A DNA stretch of 64,000 bases from Onishia taeanensis (GTDB taxonomy: Bacteria > Pseudomonadota > Gammaproteobacteria > Pseudomonadales > Halomonadaceae): contig NZ_JABVXC010000004.1 in assembly GCF_013349955.1 (NCBI RefSeq), positions 242,547 through 306,546 of the forward strand, read 5' to 3'. Numbering within the stretch: the stretch's first letter is position 1; each line of letters starts with the position of its first letter. The notes under the pieces are model-generated. The model saw nothing but the letters and a program-made list of their open reading frames with translations, was not told the origin of the DNA and made no database searches. The position numbers and the translations under genes are program-made. Shown in pieces: positions 1-8,372 of this stretch.

Positions 1-66
1 GCCACCTTTTGTCTTGAGATCTCTCCCCCTGGGAGGGCTGGCCAAGAAGCTTGTGAAGAGTAGAAT

Positions 67-93
67 TACAGTCAAGAGAAAATAAGTCGATAG
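67..93 (+). promoter_or_regulatory. possible FliA (sigma-28) type promoter of yjfB
   Basis: TACAGTCA at 67-74 and GTCGATAG at 86-93 are separated by exactly 11 bases. The known flagellar sigma-28 consensus is TAAAGTTT-N11-GCCGATAA, so 5 of 8 and 6 of 8 positions agree. The element lies 45 bases upstream of a gene for a motility-associated peptide family, which fits, but the -35 match is weak and this remains an inference. Confidence 0.35.
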
Positions 94-138
94 AAACAGC
101 GAAGTACCAAAATTCATCGGTAACAAAAGGAACACCCT

Positions 139-363
139 ATGGATGCATCCATCAATGCCACGGTCGGCATGGCCACGGCACTGCAGCAGTTCAACAGCAG
201 CCAACAGGCTCAAGCCGAGCTGTTCAAGGAAAACCTTGATACTCAAGCATCACAGGTCAACCAGCTAATGGAGTCGGTCACGCCGCCTGGCCAAGCGGTT
301 GCTCCGCAAGGCGAATTGGCCACATCAGGCACCATGGGTACCCAGATCAATACCTACGCCTGA
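139..363 (+). CDS. YjfB family putative motility protein
   Basis: Small 74-residue protein beginning MDASINATVGMATALQQ and rich in Gln, Ala and Ser. It has an amphipathic helical first half and an unstructured Pro/Gly tail ending in INTYA. This matches the YjfB family of short putative motility proteins, often found near flagellar genes, whose biochemical role is not known. No signal peptide or membrane segment is seen. It is a single-gene unit: a sigma-28-like element lies upstream, an AAGGAA ribosome site precedes the ATG, and a strong terminator follows. Family assignment is by N-terminal pattern only. Confidence 0.7.
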   Translation: MDASINATVGMATALQQFNSSQQAQAELFKENLDTQASQVNQLMESVTPPGQAVAPQGELATSGTMGTQINTYA

Positions 364-408
364 TCGCCACCGCTGATTGGGTATTCATGCCCGATACCCA
401 TAAGCAGC

Positions 409-440
409 AATGCCGCGACCTGCACGGTTGCGGCATTTTT
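409..440 (+). terminator. Rho-independent terminator after yjfB
   Basis: AATGCCGC and GCGGCATT form the stem, extended by ACC/GGT across single mismatches, and are followed by a run of five T. It closes the yjfB transcript before regB. Confidence 0.8.
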
Positions 441-528
441 ATGCAAAACAGGCTTCCGCCTGCCGCCCTGGCTGATGCAGCCATCAGGGTTTGCGGTATC
501 ATGCAGCCATTACCGGAACGGAGCCATC

Positions 529-1812
529 ATGCACGCCGCTCAAGCCGCCCTGCCGTTACCCTTGTCGACCCCCAACCGCAACCTGGTAAGACTGACGATC
601 GTCCGAGGCATCACCTGGACCGGCTTCCTGGGCGCCATCATCTTCGGCATCGAAGTCCTGGGCTTTCAGTTGCGCGTGCTGCCGATTATTACCGTGATTG
701 TCGCCATGGGTCTCATGAACGTTGCCACCTGGTGGCGGTTAGGCCGACCGCGGGCCGTCACGGATACGGAATACCTGCTGCACCTGATGGTCGATGTGGC
801 CGGTCTTACCCTGCTTTTCTACTTCACCGGCGGCTCCACCAACCCCTTTATCAGTTACTACCTGGTACCGGTGACCATTGCCGCTGCGACTCTGCCCTGG
901 ATATATGCCTGGATCATCGCCAGCGGCGCCATGGCGGGGTACACCTTCCTGATGCTGTTCTTCGACCAGGTCCCCCAGCTGAGCAACGGCGTGATCGCCA
1001 ACAACATCAGCCTTCATGTACTGGGAATGTGGATCAACTTCGGGCTGTCGGCAGGCCTGGTGACCTTCTTTATTTTCAAGATGGCGCATGCCCTTCGGCG
1101 CCGGGAGAAGACCCTGTCACGTACCCGCGAGGCCGCGCTGCGCAATGAACAGGTACTGGCAGTGGCCACCCAGGCCGCCGGCACCGCCCATGAGCTGGGC
1201 TCACCGTTATCGACCATGGCGGTGCTCCTCAAGGAGATGCGTCAGGATGCCGGCGACCGGCCACAGCTGATCGAGGATATCGACCTATTGAGAGCGCAGG
1301 TCGACACCTGCAAGACACGACTTCAGCAACTGGTCGCCAATGCCGACCGGCGGCGTCTAGGTGAGCCCGAAAGTCGCGTAGCCGAGGAATGGCTTTCGAG
1401 CGTGGTGCAGCGCTGGTTGGTGGTCCGGCCAGACGTCAGCCATAAGCTGGAAATAGCCGGACGCCGCGGCAAGCCGGAGCTCGCGGTTGACGCGACCCTG
1501 GAACAGGCGCTGATGAACCTGCTCAACAATGCCGCAGATGCTAACCCAGAAAACATCGTCATCAGCCTGAACTGGGATGCCAACGAGGTGATCTTCGATA
1601 TTCGTGACCATGGCCCAGGGGTTAGCCTGTCGATTGCCGACCAGCTCGGTGAAACCTTCATATCGACCAAGTCCAAAGGCATGGGAATCGGCCTGGTGCT
1701 CACTCATGCCACTATTAACCGCTTCGGTGGCAATGTCAGCCTGTACAATCATGAGGAAGGGGGCACCCTGACGGAGGTCAAGCTGCCCAGGCGGGATACG
1801 AGCCAGGCCTGA
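529..1812 (+). CDS. regB: redox sensor histidine kinase RegB/PrrB/ActS type
   Basis: Membrane histidine kinase of about 427 residues. The ATG at 529 is preferred over one at 475 because GGAACGGAG lies just upstream and the protein then starts at the cytoplasmic edge of the first membrane helix. About six membrane segments come first and contain GGSTNPF (near residue 100), the GGxxNPF quinone-binding heptapeptide of RegB. The H-box is AAGTAHELGSPLSTM. A Cys in LRAQVDTCKTRL sits where RegB has its redox-active cysteine. The ATP-binding N, G1 and G2 boxes (LLNNAADAN, DHGPGV, GMGIGL) are intact. The response regulator follows 117 bases later. By family knowledge it senses quinone-pool and redox state and controls respiratory and energy genes; targets here are unknown. 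Confidence 0.9.
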   Translation: MHAAQAALPLPLSTPNRNLVRLTIVRGITWTGFLGAIIFGIEVLGFQLRVLPIITVIVAMGLMNVATWWRLGRPRAVTDTEYLLHLMVDVAGLTLLFYFTGGSTNPFISYYLVPVTIAAATLPWIYAWIIASGAMAGYTFLMLFFDQVPQLSNGVIANNISLHVLGMWINFGLSAGLVTFFIFKMAHALRRREKTLSRTREAALRNEQVLAVATQAAGTAHELGSPLSTMAVLLKEMRQDAGDRPQLIEDIDLLRAQVDTCKTRLQQLVANADRRRLGEPESRVAEEWLSSVVQRWLVVRPDVSHKLEIAGRRGKPELAVDATLEQALMNLLNNAADANPENIVISLNWDANEVIFDIRDHGPGVSLSIADQLGETFISTKSKGMGIGLVLTHATINRFGGNVSLYNHEEGGTLTEVKLPRRDTSQA

Positions 1813-1929
1813 AAAGAGCCTGAGGGCCCTGAATAGGGTCTGGGCACGCCAGCCTAGCCGCAAGAATGCCACCTTCCCGACCGTATCAAGCGCGCGCCAG
1901 CACGCAGAAAGATCAGAGACGAGGACAAC

Positions 1930-2469
1930 ATGTCAGAGACGCCACAACGCCTGCTGATCATCGACGATGACGAGATGTTCTGCCATGTCATGCAGCGGGC
2001 CATGAGCCGTCGCGGTTTCGAGGTCATGGTGGCCCACGATGCCGAACAGGCCCTGGCACATGCCCGACAGTCACCGCCCGAGATCGCCACCCTGGATTTG
2101 AAGCTTGAACAGAGCTCAGGCCTAAAGCTCCTGCCGGAGCTGCTGGAGCTGGCCCCGGCCTGCCGGGTAGTGGTACTCACCGGCTATTCGAGCATCGCCA
2201 CCGCCGTGGAGGCGATCAAGCTCGGCGCGGCGAACTATCTGTGCAAGCCTGCCGACGCCGATGAAATTCTGGCCGCCCTGGAGCACCAGGATGGCAATCC
2301 GGATGCCGAAGTCGCCGACAATCCCCCCTCGATCAATCGCGTGACCTGGGAGCACATCCAGAAGGTGCTTCAGGAACATGATGGCAACATCTCGGCGACG
2401 GCTCGGGCGTTGGGTATGCACCGTCGCACCCTGCAGCGCAAGCTGCAGAAACACCCGGTAAGACGCTAG
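1930..2469 (+). CDS. regA: redox response regulator RegA/PrrA/ActR type
   Basis: A 179-residue two-domain regulator. The receiver domain has the acidic pocket IDDDE near residues 11-15, phospho-acceptor Asp56 in ATLDLKLE, and the conserved Thr (VLTGYSS) and Lys (CKPAD). A short linker leads to a Fis-type helix-turn-helix ending NISATARALGMHRRTLQRKLQK, the near-invariant RegA/PrrA DNA-binding motif. The length is typical of the family. AGAGACGAGGACAAC precedes the ATG. It is paired with regB in the usual sensor-regulator order but with a 117-base gap, so both co-transcription and a separate promoter are possible. Confidence 0.9.
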   Translation: MSETPQRLLIIDDDEMFCHVMQRAMSRRGFEVMVAHDAEQALAHARQSPPEIATLDLKLEQSSGLKLLPELLELAPACRVVVLTGYSSIATAVEAIKLGAANYLCKPADADEILAALEHQDGNPDAEVADNPPSINRVTWEHIQKVLQEHDGNISATARALGMHRRTLQRKLQKHPVRR

Positions 2470-2494
2470 GCTAGATCTAGCCCCACGTCTTACC
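2457..2494. terminator. nested inverted repeat between regA and hbdH
   Basis: GGTAAGACG (2457-2465) pairs with CGTCTTACC (2486-2494). Inside lies a second perfect 14-base palindrome, GGCTAGATCTAGCC (2469-2482). The element overlaps the end of regA and lies between convergent genes. There is no T-run, so termination is an inference. Confidence 0.5.
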
Positions 2495-2536
2495 GGAAAA
2501 CCGGCGAGGCCTTGCCCGAAAGCCGGCCTGACACCG

Positions 2537-3313
2537 CTACTGAGCGGTCCAGCCCAGGTCGATGTTCCAGCTCGCCCCGGTGACAGCGCCAGCGAGCTCC
2601 GAGGCCAGGTAGGCAACCAGTGATGCCACCTCGCCCGGCTCGATCAGGCGCTTGACCGCGGCATTCTTGAGCATGATCTGCTCGATCACCTGCTGCTCGT
2701 TCATATCATGAAGCTTGGCCTGATCGGCAATCTGATTATCGACCAGCGGGGTCTTCACATAGGCCGGGCAGATGGCGTTGGCCGTGATGCCCTGACTGCC
2801 CCCCTCGAGTGCCGCGGTCTTGGTCAGGCCAATCATGCCGTGTTTGGCACTGATATAGGCGGCTTTGCCGGGTGACGCGACCTGAGCGTGCACAGACGCG
2901 ATGTTGATGATGCGCCCCCATCCTCCCTCACGCATCGACGGCCAGGCCGCCTGCGTCAGCAGGAAGGGCGCCGTCAGCATCAGGTCGATGATCTGTCGCC
3001 ACTTGGCCTCCGGGAATTCTTCAATGCTGGACACATGCTGGATACCGGCATTGTTGACCAGGATATCCAGGCGCCCAAAGCGACGCAGCGCCTCTGCCAC
3101 CGCCGCACGGCAGGCATCTCCATCGGTCAGATCCGCCTGAAAGAAGACCGCGCCAGCCGCGTCGGCCACTGCCTGACCATCGGGGTTGAAATCCACCGCT
3201 AGTACCTGATGCCCCTGGCGGCAAAACTCCTCGACCACTGCTGCCCCAATACCGCTGGTAGTCCCGGTGACCAAGGCAACTCGCGGCGATGTCTCCTGTG
3301 ACGTGCTACTCAT
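2537..3313 (-). CDS. 3-hydroxybutyrate dehydrogenase
   Basis: Short-chain dehydrogenase of 258 residues that interconverts (R)-3-hydroxybutyrate and acetoacetate with NAD. It has the Rossmann motif TGTTSGIG (16-23), the NNAG motif (LVNNAGIQHVS), a catalytic Ser in IINIASVHA and the Tyr/Lys pair in YISAKHG. The segment AYVKTPLVDNQI and the C-terminal INxDLGWTAQ are characteristic of the 3-hydroxybutyrate branch of the family. An AGGAGTTAGCA ribosome site precedes the start. The gene is convergent with regA and stands alone. It links functionally with scoAB at 23.8-25.2 kb, which would activate acetoacetate to acetoacetyl-CoA, a PHB mobilisation route. Confidence 0.88.
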   Translation of the reverse strand: MSSTSQETSPRVALVTGTTSGIGAAVVEEFCRQGHQVLAVDFNPDGQAVADAAGAVFFQADLTDGDACRAAVAEALRRFGRLDILVNNAGIQHVSSIEEFPEAKWRQIIDLMLTAPFLLTQAAWPSMREGGWGRIINIASVHAQVASPGKAAYISAKHGMIGLTKTAALEGGSQGITANAICPAYVKTPLVDNQIADQAKLHDMNEQQVIEQIMLKNAAVKRLIEPGEVASLVAYLASELAGAVTGASWNIDLGWTAQ

Positions 3314-3671
3314 TGCTAACTCCTGTAAAAGGCATGACGCTCCGCACGGCGGAGATCCTGAATCAGCATACGATGAGGCTTGCGGAAAACACCAGTGCGG
3401 CGCTGCAACATATACGGGGCGTCAGACGAAAGCGCTAGGCACATAGGGCGGGCACATAGAGCAGGAATATAGGGCGATCGGTGCAAGTCAGCGAATGGCG
3501 CCCAAGTTAAGTGGGACACGTCAAATCCATAGCGGGAGACAAAGGCCGCGTTAAAAATAGAGGCCGAGCAATGAACGTGGCATGAGATCTCCGGAGACGC
3601 CATAAGCGACACGTAATGCTAGAATACGAGTTTCGACGACACCAACCTCCCCTCACCGCCGCGGAGCCGCC
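3314..3671. other. 358-base gap between hbdH and the inositol-monophosphatase gene
   Basis: Divergent promoter region. It contains the 13-base tandem repeat at 3438-3476. The minus strand is open over about 300 bases, but that frame has no recognisable domain and its composition does not look coding. Confidence 0.5.
3438..3476. repeat. three tandem 13-bp units
   Basis: The units are GGCACATAGGGCG, GGCACATAGAGCA and GGAATATAGGGCG, contiguous and in phase. They lie in the divergent gap upstream of the inositol-monophosphatase gene. No function is evident. Confidence 0.75.
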
Positions 3672-4493
3672 ATGCAGACTGCCCAACGCCTCGAGATCGC
3701 CATCGACATCGCCAAACAGGCCGGCCAGGCCATCATCGACGCCCGTCAGTCACAGGACTTCTCCCAGCGCTACAAAGCCGGGAACGAACTGGTGACGGAT
3801 GCCGATGTCGCCGTCGACACCCTGATCGGTCGCGCCCTCGAAAAGCACTTCCCCGGCGAAGCACGGCTGACCGAGGAACTCTCCCCCGATCGCGGCGCCA
3901 TTGAACAGTCGGGCGCCCTCTGGGTGGTGGACCCCATCGATGGCACCGTCAACTTCGCTCACGGCCTTGCTCACGTGGCGGTGTCCATCGCCTGGGTCAA
4001 GGATGGGCACATCGAGATCGGCGTCGTCCATGCGCCCTTCCTCGGCGAAACCTTTACCGCAGTGCGCGGCCAGGGCGCCTGGCTCAATGACGAGCGTATT
4101 CGCGTCAGCCGCGCGTCACAGCTAACTAACAGCTTGGTGGCCACCGGTTTTCCCTATCGCCGCGATAGTCGGCCGCCGCTGATCCGTCGCCTGGCCGCCG
4201 TACTCGAGTACTGTCAGGATGTGCGTCGTAACGGTGCCGCCGCCCTCGACCTGTGCAATGTGGCTTGCGGCCGCCTCGATGCCTACTACGAGAGCGTCTC
4301 TCCCTGGGACTTTGCCGCCGGCGTCCTGATCGCTCGCGAGGCTGGCGCCCGCACCGGCCATCTGTATCCATGCCCGTCGAGCATTCCCGAAGACCTCTAC
4401 GGAGAAAATCTGCTGGTCAGCGCCCCGGATATCCATGGCGACTTGGTCAAGCTGTTGGTGCGCGCCGATGAAGACCGACACGAGACCGGCTAA
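3672..4493 (+). CDS. inositol monophosphatase family protein
   Basis: A 273-residue Mg-dependent phosphatase of the FIG superfamily. Metal-binding elements are present in order: the acidic helix TEELSP, the core WVVDPIDGTVNFAHGL (usual pattern WVVDPIDGTTNF) and the C-terminal SPWDFAAGVLIAREAG. The length fits SuhB-type inositol-1-phosphatases. Members act on inositol-1-phosphate or related sugar phosphates; SuhB also has an rRNA-processing and antitermination role, which cannot be assigned from sequence alone. It starts at ATG 3672 after GGAGCCGCC. It is followed at 145 bases by grxA, which has its own ribosome site. Cytoplasmic. Confidence 0.85.
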   Translation: MQTAQRLEIAIDIAKQAGQAIIDARQSQDFSQRYKAGNELVTDADVAVDTLIGRALEKHFPGEARLTEELSPDRGAIEQSGALWVVDPIDGTVNFAHGLAHVAVSIAWVKDGHIEIGVVHAPFLGETFTAVRGQGAWLNDERIRVSRASQLTNSLVATGFPYRRDSRPPLIRRLAAVLEYCQDVRRNGAAALDLCNVACGRLDAYYESVSPWDFAAGVLIAREAGARTGHLYPCPSSIPEDLYGENLLVSAPDIHGDLVKLLVRADEDRHETG

Positions 4494-4637
4494 GACGATA
4501 GCCGCTCGGCTCTGCTATAGCAGCCTGCAATAGTCGACGTAGCCAGACTCTATTGGCATCCCCCGGCACATTGGTGAACAATGTGCCCATATTCAAATCG
4601 ATCCCGTCACATATCACGTTTATTTAAGGAGCCCTAC

Positions 4638-4913
4638 ATGTTTGTTGTTATCTTTGGTCGCCCCGGCTGCCCCTTCTGCGTTCGTGCCAAGGAGCTCGCC
4701 GATAAATTGAGCGATGTCGGCGCCATCAGTGGCTTTCGCTATATCGACATCCATGAAGAAGGCATCAGCAAGGCCGATATGGAAAAGACCATCGGCAAGC
4801 CGGTCGAAACCGTACCGCAGATTTTCGTGGATCAGACCCACGTGGGTGGCTTCACCGAGTTCAACCAATACGTGAGCGACAATGCCCTGATGCCGGAAAG
4901 CGCGGAACAGTAA
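4638..4913 (+). CDS. grxA: glutaredoxin 1 (GrxA)
   Basis: A 91-residue glutathione-dependent disulfide reductase. The active site is CPFC (11-14) within FGRPGCPFCVRAKELADKLS. A cis-Pro loop (ETVPQIFVD) and a Gly-Gly motif (HVGGFTEF) bind glutathione. The overall pattern, including GKPVETVPQIFVD, is that of E. coli GrxA rather than GrxC or monothiol GrxD. Start 4638 is chosen because TTAAGGAGCCCTAC precedes it; an in-frame ATG at 4581 would add 19 unrelated residues. Family role: reduction of ribonucleotide reductase and other disulfides. Confidence 0.92.
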   Translation: MFVVIFGRPGCPFCVRAKELADKLSDVGAISGFRYIDIHEEGISKADMEKTIGKPVETVPQIFVDQTHVGGFTEFNQYVSDNALMPESAEQ

Positions 4914-4974
4914 GAGCGCCGGAACCTTTCAGGACGAACTCGTGAACAGTACCCCGTACTCACTTCCTGGGTGC

Positions 4975-5005
4975 TTGATAGGTACTTGATTGATAGGTAC
5001 TTGAT
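4975..5005. repeat. 15-bp direct tandem duplication
   Basis: TTGATAGGTACTTGAT occurs at 4975-4990 and again at 4990-5005, sharing one base, so the period is 15. It is framed by GTGCTT (4971-4976) and AAGCAC (5006-5011), which are inverted copies. It lies downstream of grxA. Confidence 0.8.
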
Positions 5006-5077
5006 AAGCACCTTCGTAACAGCGAGTTCGTGAATAGCTTAGCAAGCAGGCAGCCATACGGACGCTGGCTGCTTGAC

Positions 5078-5103
5078 AGACAGCCGCCCAAGGGCGGCTG
5101 TCT
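5078..5103. terminator. perfect 12-bp-stem hairpin downstream of grxA
   Basis: AGACAGCCGCCC at 5078-5089 and its exact complement at 5092-5103 are separated by only AA. The tail TTCATATA is weakly T-rich. It is likely the end of the grxA transcript. Confidence 0.6.
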
Positions 5104-5231
5104 TCATATACGGGTAAAAGGCGATAGTGCTCCGCGTTGGTTGCGTCTGGCTCGCGTTGAAAGCCTAGAGGTCTGCTGCACCTATACTCAGTGGAATACT
5201 CGAAGGCTCGACGTCAGGGAGAGAGCGTCCG

Positions 5232-5999
5232 ATGCAACGCCAAGAATTTCTCCAACAGCTGTGGCTGGACTACATCCACCTGCACCCGGAGATCGGTGGC
5301 CTGCGGCTGTGGCCGGTGGGCAGCGAGCCCGAGTTCCTCGCCTTGCTGACTCTGAACCATGGCCCCTTTGCCGCGGCCAAGCTGCTGCCCACACTCACCC
5401 AGTTCGGCTATCGCGCGAAAGAGCGACATGCGATGGCTGATCGAGGCCTTTTGGTCTCACTCTATGCGCCCCCCGACAACGGCCCCTGGCTGGTGCTCGG
5501 TGAACTTCAGTTGGGCACCCTGACGCGTGAGCCTCGGGAGATTCTCCAGGCACTGGTCGCCCAAGCACTTCAAGAAGACACAGGCGGCCAGAACCTGCTG
5601 GCAAGAGGCCGGCCCTGGCCAATGCCTGACTGGAATATGTTCTGCCTGTTGCAGCGCGCTCATCCGCTGGCGGCCTGGCTTGCCGTGATGGGACCACGAC
5701 TTCACCACGCTGGCTTCGACTGCGATCGCCTGGGCAGCGATCTCAATACGCTGGATGCACAGTTGGAACAAGCGGGCCTGGACAGTAGTAGCGATCGCCA
5801 TCACGGCGTCTTCCCGGTATCGGCACTGCTCAACTACCGCTTCTATCCGAGCTGTTCACAGCGGCTCGCCTTCGCCGGCGGCGACGAGCATCGCATTACC
5901 CTGGGTGGCCTGGCGCTGATCCAATCCTGCCTGCCGGGCAAGCATGACCGCTCAGCCGAGCTGCTGCTCCCCCAGCACACCCGCTGTGAACTCGCCTGA
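5232..5999 (+). CDS. DUF1338-like protein (putative 2-oxoadipate dioxygenase/decarboxylase superfamily)
   Basis: A 255-residue soluble protein starting MQRQEFLQQLWLDYIHLHPE. The opening and the pattern of a hydrophobic strand, LPTLTQFGYRAKE, GLLVSLYAPP and LVLGELQLGTL resemble DUF1338 proteins, whose characterised member HglS converts 2-oxoadipate to 2-hydroxyglutarate with Fe(II). The match is partial. The usual early metal-binding His in a DHVALRTF-type strand is not obvious, since the equivalent reads LALLTLNHG, and the protein is shorter than the 440-residue YdcJ type. GGGAGAGAGCG precedes the ATG. It is a single gene convergent with a LysR gene. Function is not known. Confidence 0.45.
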   Translation: MQRQEFLQQLWLDYIHLHPEIGGLRLWPVGSEPEFLALLTLNHGPFAAAKLLPTLTQFGYRAKERHAMADRGLLVSLYAPPDNGPWLVLGELQLGTLTREPREILQALVAQALQEDTGGQNLLARGRPWPMPDWNMFCLLQRAHPLAAWLAVMGPRLHHAGFDCDRLGSDLNTLDAQLEQAGLDSSSDRHHGVFPVSALLNYRFYPSCSQRLAFAGGDEHRITLGGLALIQSCLPGKHDRSAELLLPQHTRCELA

Positions 6000-6046
6000 G
6001 CTCTTCCATGCCAGCGAAATGGAGCTCGTCATGACAAGCTTCAGGA

Positions 6047-6940
6047 TCACAGTCTCAGCCGCGGCGTAATGAAATCCAGGAAGGCACCGATGCGTGACGA
6101 AAGGGCCGTGTTGCGGTAGTACACCGCCTGGACCTGCTCGCGTCGGTGGGGGCTAAGCATGCGATCGGCCAGCAGGCTGACCAGACGCCCATGAGTAAGA
6201 TCCTCCTGAATCATGAAGCGTGACAGGCAGGCGATCCCCTCGCCGGCAAGGCATAGCTGTCGCATGACTTCACCACTGGACGTGCTCAACTGCGCTCTGA
6301 TGTTGGCGCCCTCTTGAGTCAGCCCCTCTACTGGCCAGCGATTCAGACTGTTGGCATTCAGAAATCCCAACAACTGATGGTCCCGCAGCCCGGCTGGGCT
6401 GGACGGCACCCCATGGCGCTCCAGATAAGAGGGGCTGGCCACCAGCTGCAGCGGCGAGCGGCCGAGCATCCGGGCGTGAAGGGTGGAGTCCTCGAGGCTG
6501 CCGATGCGAATCGCCACGTCGGTGCGTTGCTCGAGCAGGTTGATGATATCGTCCGACGCGGACAGCTCTAGCTCGATCCCCGGATACTGCTCGCGAAAGG
6601 CCCCAATCAGGGGTACCAACTGATGAAGAACGAACGGGGTGGCCGCATCCACCCGCAGCGGGCCGCTGGGCCGCTCGCGGCTCAAGCGCGTCTGCTCCTC
6701 CGCCTGCGCCAGCACAGCAAGGCCTTCCCGCACGCGCTCGACAAAGGCGCGCCCTTCGGTGGTTAGAGTCACGCTGCGGGTGGTGCGATTGAGCAAGGGG
6801 GTGTCGAGCTGTTGCTCCAGGCGCTGGACGGCGCGCGATACCTTGGCAACCGGCACATCCGCCAGCCTTGCCGCCGCACTGAAGCCCCCGCTGTCGACCA
6901 CCGCCACCAGCAGGCGAAGATCCTCGGTACGACTCTGCAT
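6047..6940 (-). CDS. LysR family transcriptional regulator
   Basis: A LysR regulator of about 297 residues. The N-terminal winged helix reads TEDLRLLVAVVDSGGFSAAARLADVPVAKVSRAVQRLE, followed by LNRTTRSVTLTTEGRAF and a periplasmic-binding-like effector domain ending near FLDFITPRL. Start 6940 is chosen because it begins directly at the DNA-binding domain, with GAGAG upstream; an upstream ATG would add 15 arginine/glycine-rich residues. It resembles the CrgA/DhcR branch that often sits beside and represses MFS exporters. It is divergent from the MFS gene at 7099 across an AT-rich 158-base gap, so it probably controls that gene and itself. Confidence 0.85.
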   Translation of the reverse strand: MQSRTEDLRLLVAVVDSGGFSAAARLADVPVAKVSRAVQRLEQQLDTPLLNRTTRSVTLTTEGRAFVERVREGLAVLAQAEEQTRLSRERPSGPLRVDAATPFVLHQLVPLIGAFREQYPGIELELSASDDIINLLEQRTDVAIRIGSLEDSTLHARMLGRSPLQLVASPSYLERHGVPSSPAGLRDHQLLGFLNANSLNRWPVEGLTQEGANIRAQLSTSSGEVMRQLCLAGEGIACLSRFMIQEDLTHGRLVSLLADRMLSPHRREQVQAVYYRNTALSSRIGAFLDFITPRLRL

Positions 6941-7098
6941 GCTCTCTCCTCGCCCCCTCGTCGCCTCATTATCCCCCCTCCACACTATTACGTTTTCTGT
7001 AAAAGTGTTTTTATTTTACCCCCGTTTATCGCACAAGATAGCAGGCGCAGACTCTGCGGCGTTCACACGCCTCGAACGCTCATCAAAGGAGCTCTGCC

Positions 7099-8280
7099 AT
7101 GCCCATCGCATTGTACGCACTTATGCTCAGTGCCTTTGCCATCGGCACCACCGAATTCGTCATCGTCGGTCTGGTGCCCACCATCGCTCAGGATCTGGGG
7201 GTTTCATTGCCCTCGGCCGGCCTGTTGGTCAGCCTCTACGCCACGGGGGTCGCCATTGGGGCACCGGTACTGACCGCCCTCACAGGAAGATGCAATCGCA
7301 AGCTGGTGCTGTTGGGGCTGATGGCCCTATTCATCGCCGGCAACCTGTTGGCCTGGCAAGCGCCCGGCTACGGCTCATTGATCACGGCCCGCATTCTCAC
7401 CGGCCTGGCCCATGGCGTGTTCTTCTCCATTGGCTCGACCATCGCCACCAGCCTGGTCAGCAAAGACAAGGAAGCCAGCGCTATCGCCATCATGTTCACC
7501 GGCCTGACCGTGGCCCTGGTCACCGGTGTGCCGCTGGGCACCTGGATCGGCCAGAACTTCGGCTGGCGCGCCACCTTCCTGGTGGTCTCGGCGCTCGGCG
7601 CCCTGGCCCTGATCGGCAGCGCCTTGCTGGTGCCGCGCAATCTCAAGCAGTCCGTGCCTGCCACACTTGGCCAGCAGTTCAAGGTACTCACTCATCCACG
7701 CCTGCTGCTCGTCTACCTGATCACCATCCTGGGCTATGGCGGCACCTTCACCGCCTTCACCTACCTGGCGCCGATCCTTCAGGACGTCAGCGGGTTCGGT
7801 AACAACGCCGTCAGTCTGATCATGCTGGTCTACGGCACCTCGGTGGCCGTCGGCAACATCTACGGTGGCAAGATGGCCGACCGCATGGGTCCCATCCGCG
7901 CCCTGACCCTGATCTTCACGGGCCTGATCGCCATCCTGCTGATGCTGACGGTCTCCGCCACTCACCCGGTGGCCGCGGTCCTGACCGTACTGGTCTGGGG
8001 CGCCTTCGCCTTCGGTAACGTGCCGGGCCTGCAGGTCTACGTGGTGCAACAGGCCGAGCGCTTCGTCCCCGAAGCCATCGATGTCGCCTCCGGCCTCAAC
8101 ATCGCTGCCTTCAATATTGGTATCGCCCTGGGCTCGGTGGTCGGCGGCCACGTCGTCGAGGGCATGGCACTTACCGACACCGCCTGGATCGGCGCCGGCA
8201 TCGTCATCCTGGCACTGGTCCTGACCCGCCTGTCCGGCACGCTGGATCGTCGCGGTCAAACGAGCATCGTGCAGGCCTGA
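7099..8280 (+). CDS. MFS transporter (AraJ/YdhP-like drug or sugar efflux)
   Basis: A 393-residue, 12-helix major facilitator. The N-terminus MPIALYALMLSAFAIGTTEF and GLLVSLYATGVAIGAPVLTAL are hallmarks of the AraJ/YdhP/NepI group (DHA1 family, proton-driven export). The A-motif-like loop in the first half is degenerate (GRCNRKLV); the second-half loop GGKMADRMGPIRAL matches the family. CAAAGGAGCTCTGCC precedes the ATG. Its partner is the divergent LysR gene. The substrate cannot be deduced. A GC-rich hairpin follows the stop. Confidence 0.85.
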   Translation: MPIALYALMLSAFAIGTTEFVIVGLVPTIAQDLGVSLPSAGLLVSLYATGVAIGAPVLTALTGRCNRKLVLLGLMALFIAGNLLAWQAPGYGSLITARILTGLAHGVFFSIGSTIATSLVSKDKEASAIAIMFTGLTVALVTGVPLGTWIGQNFGWRATFLVVSALGALALIGSALLVPRNLKQSVPATLGQQFKVLTHPRLLLVYLITILGYGGTFTAFTYLAPILQDVSGFGNNAVSLIMLVYGTSVAVGNIYGGKMADRMGPIRALTLIFTGLIAILLMLTVSATHPVAAVLTVLVWGAFAFGNVPGLQVYVVQQAERFVPEAIDVASGLNIAAFNIGIALGSVVGGHVVEGMALTDTAWIGAGIVILALVLTRLSGTLDRRGQTSIVQA

Positions 8281-8298
8281 AACGGACTTGGTTGTCTG

Positions 8299-8321
8299 CC
8301 CGGGCCTCCTGTGGGCCCGGG
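8299..8321. terminator. GC-rich hairpin after the MFS gene
   Basis: CCCGGGCC (8299-8306) pairs with GGCCCGGG (8314-8321) over a 7-base loop. No T-run follows, so the role as terminator is weakly supported. Confidence 0.45.
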
Positions 8322-8372
8322 GCTGTGGCTCAACTGGGCGGCATACAGCCCCTCTTAGAAGTCGCCGCCTAG

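Noticed and set aside
529..2469. Generic NtrB/NtrC or citrate-type two-component pair
   Set aside because: GGSTNPF, the redox Cys context and the Fis-type ending of the regulator are specific to the RegB/RegA group.
3316..3612. Small gene on the minus strand upstream of hbdH
   Set aside because: No ribosome site or family resemblance, and the frame spans the 13-bp tandem repeat.
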